Shown here in pieces: positions 61,230 through 64,000 of a stretch of DNA of 64,000 bases. Below the pieces are notes generated by a model. The model searched no databases. It was given only the letters and a program-made list of their open reading frames with translations, and had not been told where the DNA came from. Origin of the DNA: Deltaproteobacteria bacterium (GTDB lineage Bacteria > Acidobacteriota > Thermoanaerobaculia > Multivoradales > JAHZIX01); contig JAHZIX010000044.1 of NCBI GenBank assembly GCA_022601195.1, positions 62,001-126,000 of the forward strand, in the 5' to 3' direction. The translations under genes were made by a program, and so were the position numbers. Each line of letters starts with the position of its first letter. Positions within the stretch are counted from its first letter, which is position 1.

Positions 61230-64000
61230 TCAGCGACGCAGGGCTAAGCCCATACGAACTCGCCCATCGATATAGACCTCGACGGGCTCCGGCAGAGCCA
61301 CGTGGCGGACGAGCTCACTATCGGTTTGTGATGGCAACGACTCCAGGAGTCTAAAGTCCACCAAATGACCAATGTTCCCCAGATTCAGGCTGAAATAACC
61401 GATACGAAGAGAGGTCAGATTGTGGAAGAAGTGGGTTCCTTGAGAGGGGTCGATGGATAGTCCCGGCAGCTCTAACTCGACGATCACTTTTACAGCGGAG
61501 ACCTGTCGCCACTCCACTGGAATCCCCAACCAAGGGTCCGCCGTTCCCCAGCGCCCTGGGCCGATCAAAATATAGGGTCGCTGCGCCTGCTCTTGACGAT
61601 AGTTGATGCGCTCGATTTCTGTCGCAATCGCCTTGCTGTGAGCTAGATCGAGGCGTTCCGGATGCACATAGACCACGTCCTGGAGGCCCCGGATCACTCC
61701 GTTCCCAAGAGCTGGACCGGACAGAAAGGGCACCTTCATCGCCCCCGTATCCTCTAGGCTCACCTCCGACTCGCGCCCTTGGGCGACCAGAGGGCGGAGT
61801 TGCAATATCGCCATCTCCGGAGGCTCGTCCCCTTGCCCCAGAGACACGGCAAACTCGAGCTCCACGGGTGTCCCCATCCCCTCTTCTCCCAGCTTGAGCA
61901 GGTCGGCCAGAACTCCGGCCAAGGGAAAACGATCGTGTTTGAGGACTCCAGCAAAGTTAACGAGTCGGTGACCGTCGCGATAGATGGAATCGTAGATCGA
62001 GTCATTCTCCGGTGAGTAGGTTCCACCCAGCGCCTCTAAGGTGCCGTCTTTCTCGGCTTGGGCGAGATCAAAGAGCACAAGGCTCGAGCTGTCATCGATA
62101 TTGGGCTCGAAATCGGGATCGGAAAGATCCAAGGCGAAGGCTTCTCGCTGGCTGTTGCGCAGGGCCTTATCGGGATTGGGCATTTGCGGCAAAATATGCG
62201 GATGGGCGGGGCAAAAACGCAAGGCTCGACGGCCCTCGACGATGGTCTGCCCCAGACCGAGAGCTACGGTGGCAATCCCATCTTCCGGCTTCATATAGCC
62301 CACCGGGTAGTAGTTGTAACTCTGGGCAACGCCGGCAAAATTCGGATAGAACCTCTCGCCATAGCGGCGGCCCACGAGCCGCTCGACGATGACGGCCATT
62401 TTCTCTTCTTCCACCCGCAGCGAGTTCGCTTCCAGATAACTCCGACTCGCCTGCAGAAAGGTCGAAGCGAAAATCAACCGAATCGTCTTCGACAGCTGCT
62501 CCAGGCGAAGGTCTTCGGAATCGGAGCAATTGGGAATCATGAAAGTCTTGTACAAACCGGCCAGAGGTAGAAACTCTGAGTCTTCGTGTAGGCTGGATGA
62601 GCGAACCGCCAGGGGGTATCGGGTCGAAGCCAGAATTGCCGCGAGGTCCTTCATGACCTCCTCTTCCAAAGGCTGCTCCAGAAATAGCTGAACGACAGCA
62701 ACATCGTCTTGGGCTTCCAGAGCCCGCTCTCGAAGCTGGTTGGTGTCGCAATAGTGTTCGAAGATGTCGGTACACAGCACCGCTGTTCGGGGCACCTGAA
62801 TGCGAATGCCTGGGTACTTCTCGTGGATGGGGTGGCCCGCCAAGAGATGGCTAACGAAGGCTATTCCTCGCCCCTTTCCTCCCATGGACCCAGAGCCCAA
62901 CCGACTGAAATCTCTTTCGCGGGCTCCCGTGCCTCGAACGAACTCGGTGACCTCTCCCTTCTGCTGGCGTTCGAGGAAACGACTGAAAATCTCCGTGAGG
63001 TAGTTGCGGAGATCCTCCGTCGTACTGAAATCCGAGACCCGACGAGGGCGAACCTCCATGGCCAGGCCGAATTCGCTACGCGCCATCAACCAATTCGAAA
63101 TGTGATTGCGAGCCGCGTGGTCACGGAGACTTTCCTCCGGAACTCGCCGAATAGCTTCCAGCATCTCCGTCAGATCGTCTGCCCGGTCGACTTCGACTCC
63201 CTCCAAATCCTTGAAAACGAAAGATCCGAAGCCGAAGTTCTTGCGGATGAACTTCTGCAGTTCTTTGAGAAGCTCCGGTGAGTTCTTGTCAGCAAAATGA
63301 ACTCCTAGCTGCTGGGCCAGTCGTTCCTGTTCCGACTCTCGGGATTGCAGCAACACCGGCAGGTCCGGCAGGCGGCTTCGCACTAGATCGATGAACCTGC
63401 GCCCGGCTTGCGGATCGAGCTGCCCAAGCCGAGGAAAACGCAAGTCGCAAATTGTGCCGAGGACAAAGCTCTCGTATTTTTCAAAGAGCTCCTTGGCCTC
63501 CTCGAAAGTGCGAGCGAGTAGGATCTTGGGCCGCGCCCGAGTCCGGTAATGACGATCCCTCTCGTTGAGACGCCGCTCCAGGAGTGTTTTCACCTGACCG
63601 AGAATCTCGCCATAGATGATCGGCAGGTAGGAGGAGTAAAAGGCCGGCGAGTCTTCCACCACGATGATCACGCGCACCAATCCCTTGCGGGTGTCGTGAT
63701 CGACATTGAGCATGTCTTCCACGGACTTGACGAGGGTCACCAGGAGCCGCGAATCCCCCGTCCAGAGAAAAACCTGGTCGAGGCCTTGGGAACGAGGGCG
63801 CTGGGAGTATTTCTGCGCATCCGCACGGTCGTAGGTGACCATGGCCACTGGGGTGTCTGGGTGGGAGGCTCGAACTCTAGAGGCGAGCTCGAGAGGCCCC
63901 ATGTCGGAGCAGTGGGGAGTCGTCAGCACCAAATCGTAGGGTACCGAATTGAGCTGCTCCAGAGCCTGTCGAGCGGAGGGAACGTGATCGAAATGGGGCG
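61230..64000 (-). CDS. Receiver-domain protein with PPDK_N (PEP/pyruvate-binding) domain, N-terminus cut by window edge
   Basis: The frame is open to the right edge, giving at least 923 residues. The visible start is the second half of a CheY-like receiver (LVLTTPHCSDMGPLELASRVRASHPDTPVAMVTYD), followed by a second receiver-like region (RVIIVVEDSPAFYSSYLPIIYGEI with FVLGTICDLRFPRLG). The C-terminal 500 residues carry PPDK_N/ATP-grasp features: GSGSMGGKGRGIAFVSHLL, YPLAVRSSSLHEDS, EKMAVIVERLVGRRYG, ELEFAVSLGQGDEP. The phosphohistidine swivel and PEP-binding barrel of PEP synthase or PPDK are not present. Function unknown; the domains suggest ATP binding under receiver control. Confidence 0.85.
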   Translation of the reverse strand, partial: PHFDHVPSARQALEQLNSVPYDLVLTTPHCSDMGPLELASRVRASHPDTPVAMVTYDRADAQKYSQRPRSQGLDQVFLWTGDSRLLVTLVKSVEDMLNVDHDTRKGLVRVIIVVEDSPAFYSSYLPIIYGEILGQVKTLLERRLNERDRHYRTRARPKILLARTFEEAKELFEKYESFVLGTICDLRFPRLGQLDPQAGRRFIDLVRSRLPDLPVLLQSRESEQERLAQQLGVHFADKNSPELLKELQKFIRKNFGFGSFVFKDLEGVEVDRADDLTEMLEAIRRVPEESLRDHAARNHISNWLMARSEFGLAMEVRPRRVSDFSTTEDLRNYLTEIFSRFLERQQKGEVTEFVRGTGARERDFSRLGSGSMGGKGRGIAFVSHLLAGHPIHEKYPGIRIQVPRTAVLCTDIFEHYCDTNQLRERALEAQDDVAVVQLFLEQPLEEEVMKDLAAILASTRYPLAVRSSSLHEDSEFLPLAGLYKTFMIPNCSDSEDLRLEQLSKTIRLIFASTFLQASRSYLEANSLRVEEEKMAVIVERLVGRRYGERFYPNFAGVAQSYNYYPVGYMKPEDGIATVALGLGQTIVEGRRALRFCPAHPHILPQMPNPDKALRNSQREAFALDLSDPDFEPNIDDSSSLVLFDLAQAEKDGTLEALGGTYSPENDSIYDSIYRDGHRLVNFAGVLKHDRFPLAGVLADLLKLGEEGMGTPVELEFAVSLGQGDEPPEMAILQLRPLVAQGRESEVSLEDTGAMKVPFLSGPALGNGVIRGLQDVVYVHPERLDLAHSKAIATEIERINYRQEQAQRPYILIGPGRWGTADPWLGIPVEWRQVSAVKVIVELELPGLSIDPSQGTHFFHNLTSLRIGYFSLNLGNIGHLVDFRLLESLPSQTDSELVRHVALPEPVEVYIDGRVRMGLALRR

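Overview
The window is a gene-dense, moderately high-GC bacterial chromosome segment with about 47 protein-coding genes, one of them cut by the left edge and one by the right edge. I see no tRNA, rRNA, CRISPR array, complete insertion sequence or prophage. The mix of families points to Acidobacteriota, probably the Thermoanaerobaculia branch. The pointers are a degenerate VWFA-type protein, a receiver-PPDK_N protein, an ECF sigma factor followed by a TPR protein, BlaI/M56 pairs, PilZ-AMIN proteins, and a subtilase ending in an FADGFESGD-type tail. This placement is inference from family content only. TGA is used as a normal stop throughout (for example htrA and dinB).

Layout. 1-2591 (minus): sucC-sucD plus an S51-like gene; sucD carries an in-frame TGA. 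2821-8124: a WYL regulator, a DinB protein, NADP-isocitrate dehydrogenase, an HtrA protease and a site-2 protease. 8121-14385 (minus): a Na+/Ca2+ exchanger, two PilZ-TM-AMIN paralogues and a cytokinin-dehydrogenase-like flavoprotein. 14516-24904: a phosphoesterase, an aconitase-family enzyme with the swivel domain first, ArgE, SRAP, a BlaI/M56/small membrane protein operon, an M2 dipeptidase and an aminotransferase. 25025-29306 (plus): thioredoxin-TPR, DsbD and the VWFA-type protein. 29315-36903 (minus): RarA, an NAD-type isocitrate/isopropylmalate dehydrogenase, an unknown anchored protein, a giant acidic TPR protein and RNase HII. 37020-39252 (minus): the translation operon rpsP-khpA-rimM-trmD-rplS. 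39253-43692: accessory cargo between rpsP and ffh, containing a possible secreted peptide with its own terminator, an ECF sigma/TPR pair, a sensor-only protein and a DUF4332 protein. 43693-64000: ffh, PepT, a MurF-Alr fusion, an arylsulfotransferase-like protein, M28 peptidase, tricorn protease, a HEAT-DUF349 protein, a secreted subtilase and the receiver-PPDK_N protein.

How the genes work together. Four TCA-cycle functions (aconitase-like, two isocitrate dehydrogenases, succinyl-CoA ligase) lie within 32 kb but not in one operon. Eleven genes are peptidases or close relatives (S51, S1C, M50, M20 twice, M2, M56, M28, S41 tricorn, S8, SRAP). Several are exported, which suggests a peptide-scavenging heterotroph with attention to envelope quality control. 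DsbD with the thioredoxin-TPR protein supplies periplasmic reducing power.

Most noteworthy are the two adjacent PilZ-TM-AMIN proteins, which could couple cytoplasmic c-di-GMP sensing to a periplasmic wall- or secretin-binding domain; the TGA inside sucD; the 49-codon peptide gene bracketed by an RNA hairpin and a rho-independent terminator; and the receiver-PPDK_N protein with no visible phosphotransfer domain.
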